Shown piece by piece: positions 18,369 through 27,399 of a stretch of 64,000 nucleotides of DNA; positions within the stretch are counted from its first letter, which is position 1, and the number at the start of each line of letters is the position of its first letter. The stretch comes from Chitinilyticum piscinae. Its GTDB lineage: Bacteria > Pseudomonadota > Gammaproteobacteria > Burkholderiales > Chitinibacteraceae. The stretch is from positions 1-64,000 of the forward strand of contig NZ_JADFUA010000010.1 in the NCBI RefSeq assembly GCF_015223195.1. The letters run 5' to 3'. The notes under the pieces were generated by a model that saw nothing but the letters and a program-made list of their open reading frames with translations, had not been told where the DNA came from and made no database searches. The position numbers and the translations under genes are program-made.

Positions 18369-19250
18369 ATGCCCCTGCCCACCTTCAATGCCTACCTGAA
18401 CGGCCGCTTTGCCCCGCTGGATTCGCTGGCGATTTCACCAATGGATCGCGGCTTCCTGTTCGGCGACGGCGTCTACGAGATGATTCCGGTCTATGGCCGC
18501 CACGTATTCCGGCTGGATCAGCATCTGGACCGGCTTGACACCAACCTTGCCGCAATCGGCCTGACCAACCCGCATACCCGTAGCGAGTGGCACAAACTGA
18601 TCAGCCGCCTGGTCAACGAGGAAATCTTCGAAGATCAGCAAATCTACCTGCAGGTCACCCGCGGCGTAGCGTGGCCACGCAACCACGCCTTCCCGGCAGC
18701 CACCACTCCGACCGTTTTCCTGTTTGCCGACGAATTACCGGCGCCGGCTCGCGAGCAGGTTGAAACTGGTGTGTCCGCCATCACCATTGAGGATCTGCGC
18801 TGGCAGCGCTGCAACATCAAGGCCATCTCGCTGCTGGCCAATGTGCTGGCCAAGCAGGCGGCAGTCGACGCTGGTGTCGCGGAAGCCATCCTGCTTCGCG
18901 ACGGCCAGCTTGCCGAAGGGGCTGCCAGCAACATCTTCATCGTGAAAGAAGGTATCCTGCGCGCCCCACCCCCGTCGACCCAGATGCTGACCGGCATCAC
19001 GTACGACGTGGTGATCGAGCTGGCGCAAGCACACGGGATTCCTGTCGAACTGGCCGCAATCAGCGAAGCAGCATTGCGCAATGCCGATGAAGTGCTGCTG
19101 ACCTCATCCAGCAAGGAAGTACTGGCAATCACCACCCTGGATGGGCTGCCGGTGGGCACTGGCAGCCCCGGCTCGCTCTACCGACAGCTTTTCCTGTATT
19201 ATCAGGACTTTAAAACCGGCGTCATGCGCGCCGGCAAGGATTTTGCATGA
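18369..19250 (+). CDS. dat: D-amino-acid aminotransferase-like class IV PLP enzyme
   Basis: 293 aa. The fold-type IV signature is present: MDRGFLFGDGVYEMIPVY near the N-terminus, the PLP lysine in CNIKAISLLANVLAKQ, and the cofactor loop EGAASNIFIV. The GDGVYE...Y pattern favours D-alanine transaminase over branched-chain transaminase. That fits its place after dacA, where D-alanine and D-glutamate matter for the cell wall. A GTG 12 nt upstream is in frame, but its following codons overlap the GGAG ribosome binding site, so the ATG at 18369 is preferred. The stop overlaps the ybeD start. Confidence 0.85.
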   Translation: MPLPTFNAYLNGRFAPLDSLAISPMDRGFLFGDGVYEMIPVYGRHVFRLDQHLDRLDTNLAAIGLTNPHTRSEWHKLISRLVNEEIFEDQQIYLQVTRGVAWPRNHAFPAATTPTVFLFADELPAPAREQVETGVSAITIEDLRWQRCNIKAISLLANVLAKQAAVDAGVAEAILLRDGQLAEGAASNIFIVKEGILRAPPPSTQMLTGITYDVVIELAQAHGIPVELAAISEAALRNADEVLLTSSSKEVLAITTLDGLPVGTGSPGSLYRQLFLYYQDFKTGVMRAGKDFA

Positions 19251-19558
19251 CCAAGACCACATCGCCCCAATCGCTCCCTGCTTCGGCACGTCTGGAAGAC
19301 CTGCTGGATTTTCCGGCCCTCATCCCCGCCAAGGCGGTCAGCCACAAGGGTGTCGCCCGCGACGAATTCCACACCGCCTTGCTGGAGCTGACCATCCTGC
19401 ACGTACCCGGCTTTCACGGCGAGCTGATCAGTATCCGGGAATCCAGCTCGGGCAATTATTACTCGGCCACGCTATCGGTGACTGTCGAAACCGCCGACCA
19501 GTTCCGGGCGCTGGATGCTGCACTGCGCGCACATCCGCTGGTGAAGCTGGTGCTGTAA
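19247..19558 (+). CDS. ybeD: YbeD/DUF493 family protein
   Basis: 103 aa. The C-terminal half (SSSGNYYSATLSVTVET and ALRAHPLVKLVL) matches the DUF493/YbeD fold, a small ACT-like regulatory domain found beside lipB in many proteobacteria. Its molecular function is not established. ATG overlaps the dat stop (ATGA), so the two are translationally coupled. A tight GC hairpin (19577-19592) lies between this gene and lipB. Confidence 0.85.
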   Translation: MTKTTSPQSLPASARLEDLLDFPALIPAKAVSHKGVARDEFHTALLELTILHVPGFHGELISIRESSSGNYYSATLSVTVETADQFRALDAALRAHPLVKLVL

Positions 19559-19576
19559 CCCCAAACCGATTAACCA

Positions 19577-19592
19577 CCGGGGCCAGCCCCGG
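19577..19592. repeat. Short GC hairpin ahead of lipB
   Basis: CCGGGGC and GCCCCGG are separated by 2 nt, 20 nt before the lipB start. It is too tight to be a good terminator and may slow ribosomes or transcription between ybeD and lipB. Confidence 0.3.
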
Positions 19593-19613
19593 CTGTCGCT
19601 GTGACTGCTTTTG

Positions 19614-20240
19614 ATGTCTCCACTGATCAAACACCTCGGCCTCGTCGAATACCCAGCCACCCTTGCCGCCATGAGCGAATTCACCATGAACCGGCAAGCA
19701 GATACCCCCGATGAAATCTGGACCCTGGAACACCCCCCGGTATTCACTCAGGGCCAGGCGGGCCGGCCTGAGCACATCCTGATACCCAGCGACATTCCCG
19801 TGGTGCAGATCGACCGCGGCGGGCAGGTGACCTATCACGGCCCGGGCCAGCTGGTGGTCTATACCTTGCTCGACCTCAAGCGGCTGGGCCTGGGCGTGCG
19901 CGAATACGTGCGCATGCTGGAAAATGCGGTGATCGGCCTGCTGGCCGACTACGGCATCACCGCCTATGGCAAGGTCGATGCGCCCGGCGTGTACGTGCAG
20001 ATGGAATTCGAAGAAGCCAAGATCGCCTCGCTGGGCCTGCGCATCCGCAATGGCCGCTGCTATCACGGGCTGGCGCTCAATGTAGACCTCGACCTCACGC
20101 CGTTCCACTACATCAACCCCTGCGGCTACCAGGGACTGGCCGTCACCCAGATGGCCGATTTCGGCATTGCCGAGACACCGGCGTCGTTAGCCGCTAAAAT
20201 GGCCGACAAAATTACTCAACAAATCAGCAGGCAAGGCTGA
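19614..20240 (+). CDS. lipB: Octanoyl-(acyl carrier protein):protein transferase
   Basis: 208 aa. It moves octanoate from ACP to lipoyl domains, the first step of endogenous lipoate synthesis. The motifs are [28 protein letters not shown], the catalytic Lys in [10 protein letters not shown], and [16 protein letters not shown] with INPCG, whose Cys is the second catalytic residue. An in-frame TTG directly before the ATG is an alternative start, and no clear ribosome binding site is seen. It is followed by lipA after 29 nt. Confidence 0.95.
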   Translation: MSPLIKHLGLVEYPATLAAMSEFTMNRQADTPDEIWTLEHPPVFTQGQAGRPEHILIPSDIPVVQIDRGGQVTYHGPGQLVVYTLLDLKRLGLGVREYVRMLENAVIGLLADYGITAYGKVDAPGVYVQMEFEEAKIASLGLRIRNGRCYHGLALNVDLDLTPFHYINPCGYQGLAVTQMADFGIAETPASLAAKMADKITQQISRQG

Positions 20241-20269
20241 CCCGGCCTTCGTTCTACCGGATTCCCATC

Positions 20270-21244
20270 ATGAGCAACGACAGCAAAACCCCCTCGAATG
20301 CCGCCGGCGTCAAGCACAAGGGCGAGGCCAAGACCGCGCGCATCCCGATCAAGATCGTGCCGCTGGAAGAAAAGCTGAAAAAGCCGGACTGGATCCGCGT
20401 GCAGGCGCCGACTTCCGGTAGCCGCTTCTACGAGATCAAGGACATTTTGCGCTCCCAGAAGCTGCACACCGTGTGCGAGGAAGCGACCTGTCCGAACATC
20501 GGCGAATGCTTTGGCAAGGGCACGGCCACCTTCATGATCATGGGCGACATCTGCACGCGCCGCTGCCCCTTCTGCGACGTCGGTCACGGCCGCCCCAATC
20601 CGCTCGACCCGCAGGAGCCGCAGAATCTGGGCGAAACGGTCGCTGCGCTCAAGCTCAATTACGTCGTGGTTACCTCCGTTGATCGCGACGACCTGCGTGA
20701 CGGCGGCGCCCAGCACTTTGTCGAGTGCATCTCGAAAATCCGCGAGCTGTCACCGAAAACCCAGATCGAAGTGCTGGTGCCGGACTTCCGTGGCCGTCTC
20801 GAAATCGCACTGGAGCTGTTCGGCAATGCACTGCCCGACGTGATGAACCACAATCTGGAAACCGCGCCGCGCCTGTACCTGCAGGCCCGCCCGGGATCGG
20901 ACTACCTGCATTCGCTGAAGCTCTTGAAAGACTTCAAGGCCATGTACCCGCACGTGAAGACCAAGTCCGGCATCATGGTGGGCCTGGGCGAAACCGACGA
21001 GGAAGTGCTTCAGGTCATGCGCGACATGCGCGAGCATGATATCGACATGCTCACCATCGGCCAGTACCTGCAGCCGTCCAACGGCCACCTGCCGGTGCTG
21101 CGCTACGTGCACCCGGACAAATTCAAGGAATGGGAAACCCAGGCCTATGAAATGGGCTTCCTGCACGCGGCCGTGGGCGCGATGGTGCGCTCGTCGTATT
21201 TCGCCGACCAGCAGGCGCACGGCGCCGGCGTTACGGCCGAATAA
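20270..21244 (+). CDS. lipA: Lipoyl synthase (radical SAM)
   Basis: 324 aa. It inserts two sulfurs into the octanoyl chain. The auxiliary cluster motif is [12 protein letters not shown], the radical-SAM cluster is CTRRCPFC, and the conserved RSSY lies near the C-terminus. An N-terminal extension rich in lysine (about 60 residues) precedes the core, as in many betaproteobacterial LipA. Its end is marked by a strong intrinsic terminator. The dacA-dat-ybeD-lipB-lipA order puts it at the end of this set. Confidence 0.97.
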   Translation: MSNDSKTPSNAAGVKHKGEAKTARIPIKIVPLEEKLKKPDWIRVQAPTSGSRFYEIKDILRSQKLHTVCEEATCPNIGECFGKGTATFMIMGDICTRRCPFCDVGHGRPNPLDPQEPQNLGETVAALKLNYVVVTSVDRDDLRDGGAQHFVECISKIRELSPKTQIEVLVPDFRGRLEIALELFGNALPDVMNHNLETAPRLYLQARPGSDYLHSLKLLKDFKAMYPHVKTKSGIMVGLGETDEEVLQVMRDMREHDIDMLTIGQYLQPSNGHLPVLRYVHPDKFKEWETQAYEMGFLHAAVGAMVRSSYFADQQAHGAGVTAE

Positions 21245-21252
21245 GGGGTACC

Positions 21253-21278
21253 AGGGGCGGCAACGCCCCTTTCTTTTT
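21253..21278 (+). terminator. Intrinsic terminator after lipA
   Basis: AGGGGCG (21253-21259) pairs with CGCCCCT (21264-21270) over a GCAA tetraloop, followed by TTCTTTTT. It ends 4 nt before the next gene's ATG. Confidence 0.88.
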
Positions 21279-21282
21279 GCCC

Positions 21283-22128
21283 ATGCCCCGCAGACCGGCA
21301 CCCCCCCAGCACTTCTGGCGCGACCCCGCCCTGCCCTTCGCCGAAAGCCGCCGGGCGCAACAGAGCCGCGCATGCTACCGGCCGCATTCGCATCCGGCGC
21401 TTTCCATCGGCACAGTGGATGCCGGCAGCAGCATCCTGCTGCTACCCGGGCAGCCCGCGCACCCCCTGGCAGCCGGTGATGTGGTCGTCATCCCCGCGCA
21501 CTGGGTGCACTCCTGCAATCCCGCTCCCGGCTGTGCATGGAGCTACCAGATGCTGTACCTGGACGAAGCCTGGTTAATCCAGCTTTTTGCCGAAGCAGAT
21601 CAGCCGGCAGGTCCGCAACAGCTCGTACCAGCCAGAGCGCTCTGGCAAAATGATCCGCTGCTCTATCGTGCCTTCTGCGAACTCAATACCCTGCTATTCA
21701 GCCCGGCCCCCGCCGAGCTGAAAGAAGCACAGCTGATCGACTTCGCCGGACTGGTCATCCGGGGACTGCTGCCCGCCACGCAACAGCAGCCAGACTGGGT
21801 TTCACTTCTACAGCAACAGCTGCGGGCCCATCCAGCCGAGCCCTGGCCACTAGCCGAACTGGCCGGCCTTGCCGGGGTCAGCCGCTATCATCTGGTGCGC
21901 ACCTTCAAGAGCCGGACAGGGCTGACACCCCACGCCTACCTGCTCGATTGCCGCATCAATGCCGCACGACAGCGCCTGCCGGACTGCAGCTCGCTGGCAC
22001 AACTTGCCAGTGAGCTGGGCTTTGCCGACCAGAGCCATTTCGTCCACGCCTTCAAACAGCGGGTTTCGGTGACCCCGGGTGAGTACCAGCGACTGCAGAG
22101 CTGCGCAATTTCCTGCAATACCCTCTGA
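21283..22128 (+). CDS. AraC-family transcription regulator
   Basis: 281 aa. The N-terminal cupin-type sensor region (about 25-150; PHSHPALSIGTV and LAAGDVVVIPAHWVH) is followed by two helix-turn-helix units: LAELAGLAGVSRYHLVRTFKSRTGLTPHAYL and ASELGFADQSHFVHAFKQRVSVTPGEY. The next gene, an RhtB-type exporter 44 nt downstream, is the likely target. The ATG directly follows the lipA terminator with no ribosome binding site, so its transcript must arise by read-through or from a promoter inside lipA. Confidence 0.88.
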   Translation: MPRRPAPPQHFWRDPALPFAESRRAQQSRACYRPHSHPALSIGTVDAGSSILLLPGQPAHPLAAGDVVVIPAHWVHSCNPAPGCAWSYQMLYLDEAWLIQLFAEADQPAGPQQLVPARALWQNDPLLYRAFCELNTLLFSPAPAELKEAQLIDFAGLVIRGLLPATQQQPDWVSLLQQQLRAHPAEPWPLAELAGLAGVSRYHLVRTFKSRTGLTPHAYLLDCRINAARQRLPDCSSLAQLASELGFADQSHFVHAFKQRVSVTPGEYQRLQSCAISCNTL

Positions 22129-22172
22129 CTCTACCTCGCGATACTGCGGCTTTCACCTCCGAGGAAGCCATC

Positions 22173-22808
22173 ATGAGCTGGCAACATTTTCTGGCCATAG
22201 CCAGTGCGCATTTCCTGGCACTGCTCAGCCCCGGTCCCGATTTCTTCCTGCTGGTACAACAATCGCTCAGCAAGGGACGGACCGCCGGAATACGCCTGGC
22301 CGCCGGCATCGCCATCGCAAATCTGGTCTTCATCCTCCTGGCTGTCGCGGGCATCGCGCTGATCCGTGAAGATGGCATCCTGTATGCCTTGCTGTACTGG
22401 GGGGGCTGCGCCTATCTGGCCTGGCTGGGCTGGCAATTCTGGCAGGCAAGACATGCCTGCCTGACGCTGGGCGAGGCCGGAAACGCACCTGAGCAGACGA
22501 GCCCGAGCTTTCGCACGGGCTTGCTGAGTGGCCTGCTCAATCCGAAAAATGCCCTCTTCTACCTCGCGCTCTTTACCCTGCTGGTACCTGCAGACACCTC
22601 GCTGCTGGCACGCGGCGCCACCGGACTGTGGATGTTTGCACTGGTGTTCGGCTGGGATTGCCTGATCGTCAGGCTGCTCACCAGCGGCGGTCTGCCCCAG
22701 CGCTTCAGCCCGCGGCTGGGCTGGCTTCACCTGAGCAGTGCCCTGCTGTTATGGGGCGTCGTTGGCACGATGTGCTGGCACGCACTGGATCGTTTTGCTT
22801 TTCACTGA
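22173..22808 (+). CDS. RhtB/LysE-family exporter
   Basis: 211 aa with a strong ribosome binding site (GAGGAA). LLSPGPDFFLLVQQSLSKGR and SGLLNPKNALFYLALFTLL are LysE/RhtB marks. About six hydrophobic segments are seen. It follows the AraC regulator in the same direction, a common regulator/exporter pair. Its similarity to the exporter at 9992-10606 is at family level only. The substrate is unknown. Confidence 0.88.
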   Translation: MSWQHFLAIASAHFLALLSPGPDFFLLVQQSLSKGRTAGIRLAAGIAIANLVFILLAVAGIALIREDGILYALLYWGGCAYLAWLGWQFWQARHACLTLGEAGNAPEQTSPSFRTGLLSGLLNPKNALFYLALFTLLVPADTSLLARGATGLWMFALVFGWDCLIVRLLTSGGLPQRFSPRLGWLHLSSALLLWGVVGTMCWHALDRFAFH

Positions 22809-22868
22809 AGCCCCGAGCGCCCGCTGGTGAATTGGGCTGTCATTCACAGTCAATACTTGGAAAAATGC

Positions 22869-22896
22869 TTGCCTGTCTTGCTCCGCCAGCTATAAA
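22869..22896 (+). promoter_or_regulatory. Predicted sigma-70 promoter of the exported Tudor-like gene
   Basis: TTGCCT (22869-22874) and TATAAA (22891-22896) are 16 nt apart. Transcription would start near 22903, giving a leader of about 36 nt to the ATG at 22939. Confidence 0.5.
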
Positions 22897-22938
22897 GCAA
22901 AAACTCATCAGTTCGCTAGCCACGAAAAGGAACTCCCA

Positions 22939-23472
22939 ATGATGTTTCTGCTCCGCCTTGCCACCACATTGCTTCTATCGCTGTGTGCTGCCTTTGCATT
23001 CGCGGGCAGCTTCGCCATTTATAACAACTCGGATATTACTCTTCAGTTCCAGACCTATGACCCTGCACGGGGCACCTGGAAAGAGCAATCATTAACCCCT
23101 TACGAAAACAAGAGTTACACAATTACTGAAGGTGTGAATCGCGCCAAATTCCGGATAGCCACCCAGAATCGCGGCCAGGTTGAATACCTGGTTGGGGTTG
23201 GCGGAGTCTACCGATTGAGCTGGAATCAGAAACGCGGCTTATGGGATTTGAGCTGGGATACTCCGGGCTATGGCGATACGCGCAATCCAGCGCAACCAGC
23301 TGCCCAAAATAGTGCATACCGACTGGGTGATGCCGTGCTCGTCAAATGGAAAAACAAGTGGTACAACGCTACCGTCATCCAGGTGAATGGCCCACACACC
23401 TTCATCCATTACGATGGCTATGACAACGGCTGGGACGAATGGGTCGGCAGTGACCGCATCCGGCCACGCTAA
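22939..23472 (+). CDS. Exported protein with C-terminal Tudor/Agenet-like domain
   Basis: 177 aa with its own promoter and AAGGA ribosome binding site. A signal peptide (about 1-23, ending AFAG) leads to a beta-rich middle (24-105) that I do not recognise. The last 50 residues (YRLGDAVLVKWKNKWYNATVI...IHYDGYDNGWDEWVGSDRIRPR) have the Tudor/Agenet/chromo-barrel pattern: G-D-x-V-x-V-x-W, W-Y-x-A-x-V, H-Y-x-G-Y-D-x-x-W-D-E-W. In eukaryotes such barrels bind methylated Lys/Arg. In bacterial secreted proteins the ligand is not known to me. A second in-frame ATG directly follows the first. Confidence 0.7.
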   Translation: MMFLLRLATTLLLSLCAAFAFAGSFAIYNNSDITLQFQTYDPARGTWKEQSLTPYENKSYTITEGVNRAKFRIATQNRGQVEYLVGVGGVYRLSWNQKRGLWDLSWDTPGYGDTRNPAQPAAQNSAYRLGDAVLVKWKNKWYNATVIQVNGPHTFIHYDGYDNGWDEWVGSDRIRPR

Positions 23473-23740
23473 GCTCCTGCGCCCCCGTTGAAACTGTGGC
23501 GACTGGAACGAGGTCATGCCGGCGATGTTGCGCTAGCCCTGGCGGCTAGTAGAGAAGCAGATGCCGGATATCCACTCTGTCTGGGAGATCTCTTAGGTCC
23601 AGTAACGCGGATCAGAAAGTGCAGCACAGCCCCTCACTGCCTGGCGCACGGGTCTTGTTTCCGGCTAGCCTTCTATAAACTCATCGAAAAATCGACTGCC
23701 CGCTTCAGCTCTAGCTAAAGGGCTGCGGCGGTTGCCGGAT

Positions 23741-24178
23741 TCAGGCGGCACGCGAACGGTCCTGCTGTGCATACAGCGTGGCGAGTTGCTCTACCGCGGC
23801 TAGTACAAAATCTTCGGGAAGGTCCTGAATGATCCGGCTGGCATCGAGAAACACGTCTGGGCCATACTGGTCCTCGATGACTTCAAGCGCGGCATGGCGC
23901 TCAGTGCGTTCGAGCGAATATTGATCCCCGAACACGGCGAGCGCGGAGGTCAACGCGGCCAGCGTAAGCGGCGCCTGCACCCGGTTTAGTCCGGAAACAG
24001 CAAGCATGGCCATATCGCCTGAACTGTTCCAGAAAAATTGATCCAGTGTGCCATTCATGGTTTCTGTTTCCAGCCAGTACAAAGCGATGGTTTCCTGCTC
24101 GTACAGGGTTAGAGTATCAAAACCATTCTGCCAGTTGCGCTCAAGCCTGTTCCAGGCAGGGGATTTAAAGACATTCAT
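23741..24178 (-). CDS. DUF4375/DMP19-like protein
   Basis: 145 aa with an AGAGGT ribosome binding site. LYWLETETMNGTLDQFFWNSSGD matches the N-G-x-x-D-Q-F-F-W-N-S-S-G pattern of the DUF4375 (DMP19-like) family, soluble helical proteins of unclear role. DMP19 of Neisseria is described as a DNA mimic. This protein is acidic, which is compatible with that, but nothing more can be claimed. It is the last gene of a minus-strand set of poorly known proteins and is separated by 169 nt from the next. Confidence 0.75.
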   Translation of the reverse strand: MNVFKSPAWNRLERNWQNGFDTLTLYEQETIALYWLETETMNGTLDQFFWNSSGDMAMLAVSGLNRVQAPLTLAALTSALAVFGDQYSLERTERHAALEVIEDQYGPDVFLDASRIIQDLPEDFVLAAVEQLATLYAQQDRSRAA

Positions 24179-24236
24179 CTCGGTCGACCTCTTGGCCCTC
24201 TGTGCAACTCATTGATGGACCGCGCATGCGGCATGC

Positions 24237-24257
24237 GTGCGCACAGATTCTGCGCAC
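24237..24257. repeat. Inverted repeats upstream of the DUF4375-like gene
   Basis: GTGCGCA (24237-24243) is matched by TGCGCAC (24251-24257) across 7 nt. Directly beside it CGCATG (24223-24228) pairs with CATGCG (24232-24237). They lie 45-80 nt upstream of the gene's start and are candidate operators. Confidence 0.45.
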
Positions 24258-24347
24258 CACCATCAGACACCGCCAGCGTATACGATTCTGCGCCTTGATA
24301 ATATTAGCCTTTACGCCAATACGTGCACCCGTATACACCAGACAACC

Positions 24348-24929
24348 TCAGTCATGCAGGATCTGCTTAATCAGCGCGTGCAGGGCCCCGCGCCACTCGC
24401 TGCAGCGCGGGTCGTTTTTCAGACTGGCCATCACCCGCCCAGCATCAGCCGGCTTGCTGGCACCACAAGCCGCAATGGCGGCCTTGGCGACGGCCGGCAG
24501 ATCAGTCTCCCGCCAAGGCAGGATCAGCCGGGTTTCCAGCACGAAATCCGTCTCGGCGTAGTCAAGGGAACAGGGCTCGGGAGCAATGCAGCCAGTCACC
24601 TTGAGTGGCAATTCACCGGCCTCCTCGACACAAAAGGCCAGTTGCAACACATCCACCGTATGATGCCGGGTGCGCAGATAAACCGAGCCGTCGATAAACC
24701 CCTCCTCCGGATTGAGCGGGAACTCGAATGTCCGCCCGGCCAATTCGAACAACTCGTCAACCGGCAAGTCGATCTGGTCCAGCCGCAACGGACTATCGAC
24801 CTCGTCGCCGTCGAGCTCGTAGGGAGCCAGCTCAATCGTCAGCGATGCCCGCCCGCAGGGCCCGCAGAATAACTCGCCGAGTGCACGCAAGGGCTGCCAG
24901 CGTTCCACCGGAAACGGTTTCGCGCTCAT
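24348..24929 (-). CDS. Hypothetical acidic protein coupled to the 553-aa gene
   Basis: 193 aa, strongly acidic, with no signal peptide or membrane segment. I do not recognise a family. The first half is predicted beta-rich (ASLTIELAPYELDGDEVDS, EGFIDGSVYLRTRHHTVDVLQLAFCVEE) with Cys pairs near the start (CGPC at about 22-25), and the last third is helical. Its ATG overlaps the stop of the 553-aa gene (ATGA), so the two are made together and may act together. Confidence 0.7.
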   Translation of the reverse strand: MSAKPFPVERWQPLRALGELFCGPCGRASLTIELAPYELDGDEVDSPLRLDQIDLPVDELFELAGRTFEFPLNPEEGFIDGSVYLRTRHHTVDVLQLAFCVEEAGELPLKVTGCIAPEPCSLDYAETDFVLETRLILPWRETDLPAVAKAAIAACGASKPADAGRVMASLKNDPRCSEWRGALHALIKQILHD

Positions 24930-26587
24930 GCGGCAACTCCGGCACGCCCGAAAAAGGCGTAACGCACCTGCTCCAGCTCGTCGTCTTCCAGTTCACGGCG
25001 CGCAAGCTCGGCTTCAAGCCGCTCACGATCGCCCGGCTGCAAATACTGCGCTAGCTGCTCCGGCAGATCGCTGATATAGCAGGCTGTCAGCGCCACATCC
25101 ACCAGCATCGGCAGCGTCGCCTCGGCCAGTCCGTAGCGGCGCACCAGCGCCAGCAGGAACGGTGTCGTCGCCGGCTGATGGCCGCCATCAACCAGCGCGC
25201 AATAGCGGGCCAGCAGTCTGGCGGCGTCCGGCGACGCCAGCGCCAGCCCGAATACCGCGTAGCTCGACGGCATCAATTCCTGCCCGCCCGGCTCGCCATC
25301 GGTGTACCAGGCATATTCGAACATGGCCGTGCGGGCGTAACGGTCGAGCAAGGGGTGCAGCTCGGCAAAGCGCAGCGCATCGGCAAAGAAATGGTGCGTG
25401 CCGCTCTCGGCCAGCCCGGCGACCGGCAGCAAGCTGCGGGCACGACTGGTGTAGACCAGTTGATAGTTGCGCGGGAAGCCGCCCTCAATGATTGCAAGCA
25501 GTTGCTGCAACGCGCCAGCGAAGCCCTCGGGGCCGTCGTCATGCAGCTCGATGGCAATCTCTGCGCGGATGTCATTGGCGCAGACGGTACCCCAGCCAGC
25601 CTCCAGCCGCTGCAGATGCGGCGGCAAGCCGCCACTCCCCTGCTGCAGCAACTGCGCGGCCGCCGCGATGCCGAGCTGGGCGAGCAGTTGCAAATAGAGC
25701 TGCAGCTGCTCGCGGTCGTAGGCATCCGCTTTCTTGAGCAGGCGCTCGAACAGCAGCATCGCGAACGCGGCCTCCTGCCCCGGCACCGTCACGCTGTCCT
25801 CCCGGCGCTGATAATTGCGCAGCTCGCGCCCCATGCCGGTCACCGCAAACCAGTGCCCCAGCCAGCGCCGCAACCAGGTTTTGGCGGCGGAATTGAAGCT
25901 GCTCTGCCAGCGCTCCTCCCAGACTGGATCCTCGCCCACCAGCAGATCCACAAAATACAGGCGTGAATGCAAAGCGGCGTAATCGATGGGCGCCAGCAGA
26001 TCGTCGAACAGATTGCCGGCAAAGCAGCTCAGCGTGCGCAAGGGCTCGGGATCGTCCGCCAGATCGGTGCCAGCGAAGGCCTGCTGTTTTGCCAGCAGCG
26101 CCAATCGGGCAGCCTCGTCGATCAGCATGCGTCGGCCGCTAAGCTGCAACTGGCCACCCAGATGGATATCCAGCCAGACGTAGAGCGAGAAATCAAAATG
26201 GTTAATCGCACTGCGATCGGCATGCAAACGGCCAATCCGGCGCATCAACTCGGCAAAAAGCTCGCGCAGCCACGCCGCTTCGCCCTCCGGTGTACCGCTG
26301 CGCAGATTGGGGCCATCCGCCAGACGCTGCAGCAGGGCATCAGCCGGCTGCGGCGGATGCGGGTTGTCAAAACGCTTGAATTCGACTTCACAGCGTACCC
26401 CCATCCCTCCGGCCGCCGCGCGATAGCGCAACTTCAGCATGCCCTCCCTGCCCACCTGCAACCGGCCCGGCGTCCATGGCGTGCTCCACTGCCGGTCTAG
26501 ATAATTGAGCAGGCTGCTTTCGATGGCATCGGCGGTACGCTGCAGATCCGGCAGCGTGGCGGATGAGGTCTCACCCGATATACTCAT
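24926..26587 (-). CDS. Large soluble protein, possibly DUF6138-like
   Basis: 553 aa without signal or membrane segment, Leu/Ala-rich and largely helical. The segment FEYAWYTDGEPGGQELMPSSYAVFGLALAS...YCALVDGGHQ (about 420-470) recalls the DUF6138 family, found beside polymorphic-toxin immunity genes. This is from memory and should be treated as tentative. No catalytic motif is visible. The ribosome binding site is poor, and the start codon lies in a small dyad (ATTAAT, 2 nt, ATTAAT at 26586-26599). It is followed by the coupled 193-aa gene and preceded by the two DUF6882-like paralogues. Confidence 0.65.
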   Translation of the reverse strand: MSISGETSSATLPDLQRTADAIESSLLNYLDRQWSTPWTPGRLQVGREGMLKLRYRAAAGGMGVRCEVEFKRFDNPHPPQPADALLQRLADGPNLRSGTPEGEAAWLRELFAELMRRIGRLHADRSAINHFDFSLYVWLDIHLGGQLQLSGRRMLIDEAARLALLAKQQAFAGTDLADDPEPLRTLSCFAGNLFDDLLAPIDYAALHSRLYFVDLLVGEDPVWEERWQSSFNSAAKTWLRRWLGHWFAVTGMGRELRNYQRREDSVTVPGQEAAFAMLLFERLLKKADAYDREQLQLYLQLLAQLGIAAAAQLLQQGSGGLPPHLQRLEAGWGTVCANDIRAEIAIELHDDGPEGFAGALQQLLAIIEGGFPRNYQLVYTSRARSLLPVAGLAESGTHHFFADALRFAELHPLLDRYARTAMFEYAWYTDGEPGGQELMPSSYAVFGLALASPDAARLLARYCALVDGGHQPATTPFLLALVRRYGLAEATLPMLVDVALTACYISDLPEQLAQYLQPGDRERLEAELARRELEDDELEQVRYAFFGRAGVAA

Positions 26588-26641
26588 TAATGTATTAATC
26601 CATAAACCTTGATTTTAAATCGATGCAGCCATATACCCACA

Positions 26642-27367
26642 TCAAACTGCAGCAACGCGGAGTTGCGAATCCAGGCCTGCAATCAGATCGCGCTCGTTGA
26701 AGCGGATCGTCAGCGGCTCGCCACTGCGCAGCGTGATGGTGTAATCGTCCCGATCCGGTACCGCCGGGTAGCCCAGCTGGCGGAATAAATGCTGCAACAT
26801 CGCCCGATGATTGATCTCGTATTCACTGATCACGCGGTTGATCGCGCCGATGAGCTGCATGGCGCCCTCATCCTGCGCGTCCAGCGGCGGCGCATCCTGC
26901 ACCAGAAGATACGCCGCACCGTTGTCGTAGCCACCGCGATAGAAACCGCCACGCCCAAGCACGCCACACGCGACCAGTGCCAGTCGGTAGCCATCAACGT
27001 GTTCATCCACATCGATCTGACTCTGCGCCAGCTCGGCGATGTTCTGATCTTCACCCTGCTGGCGCAGCGCCAACGCGTCACTCATCGCGGCATCAGGCAG
27101 ACCCATTTGGGCATTCGCCCAGCTCCACAGCCAAGTCTGGCTCAGCAGTGATTCGGTGCCCAGCAGCTGCACCGGCACCGTATAGCCGTTGTCGAATGAC
27201 AGCGTGCCGGCATCAAGATCGGCATTCCAGCGATCCCCCTCGCCAATGTGCCGCGCAAAGGCCTGCTGCTTGAGCATCCCCATCGCGGCATGCTCCTCGA
27301 ACAAACTGGCAAAGCTTGGCGTCGCCGGGATGGATTTGCCGCCAAACAGCGAAGAAAACAGGCCCAT
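26642..27367 (-). CDS. DUF6882-like protein (paralogue 1)
   Basis: 241 aa with an AGGAG ribosome binding site. SFASLFEEHAAMGMLKQQAFA, TWLWSWANAQMG and the closing NHRAMLQHLFRQLGY...RSGEPLTIRFNERD follow the pattern I know as DUF6882 (W-x-W-x-W-A-N core). It aligns along its whole length with the next gene upstream, so the pair arose by tandem duplication and then diverged a good deal. The function is unknown; relatives often occur near toxin immunity genes. It lies 54 nt before the 553-aa gene. Confidence 0.7.
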   Translation of the reverse strand: MGLFSSLFGGKSIPATPSFASLFEEHAAMGMLKQQAFARHIGEGDRWNADLDAGTLSFDNGYTVPVQLLGTESLLSQTWLWSWANAQMGLPDAAMSDALALRQQGEDQNIAELAQSQIDVDEHVDGYRLALVACGVLGRGGFYRGGYDNGAAYLLVQDAPPLDAQDEGAMQLIGAINRVISEYEINHRAMLQHLFRQLGYPAVPDRDDYTITLRSGEPLTIRFNERDLIAGLDSQLRVAAV

Positions 27368-27399
27368 CGTTTACTCCTGAAATGAAACATGCGGATTGA

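Noticed and set aside
23488-23718. A 76-codon frame after the exported Tudor-like gene
   Set aside because: No ribosome binding site, no family, and unusual composition; I treat the gap 23473-23740 as non-coding.
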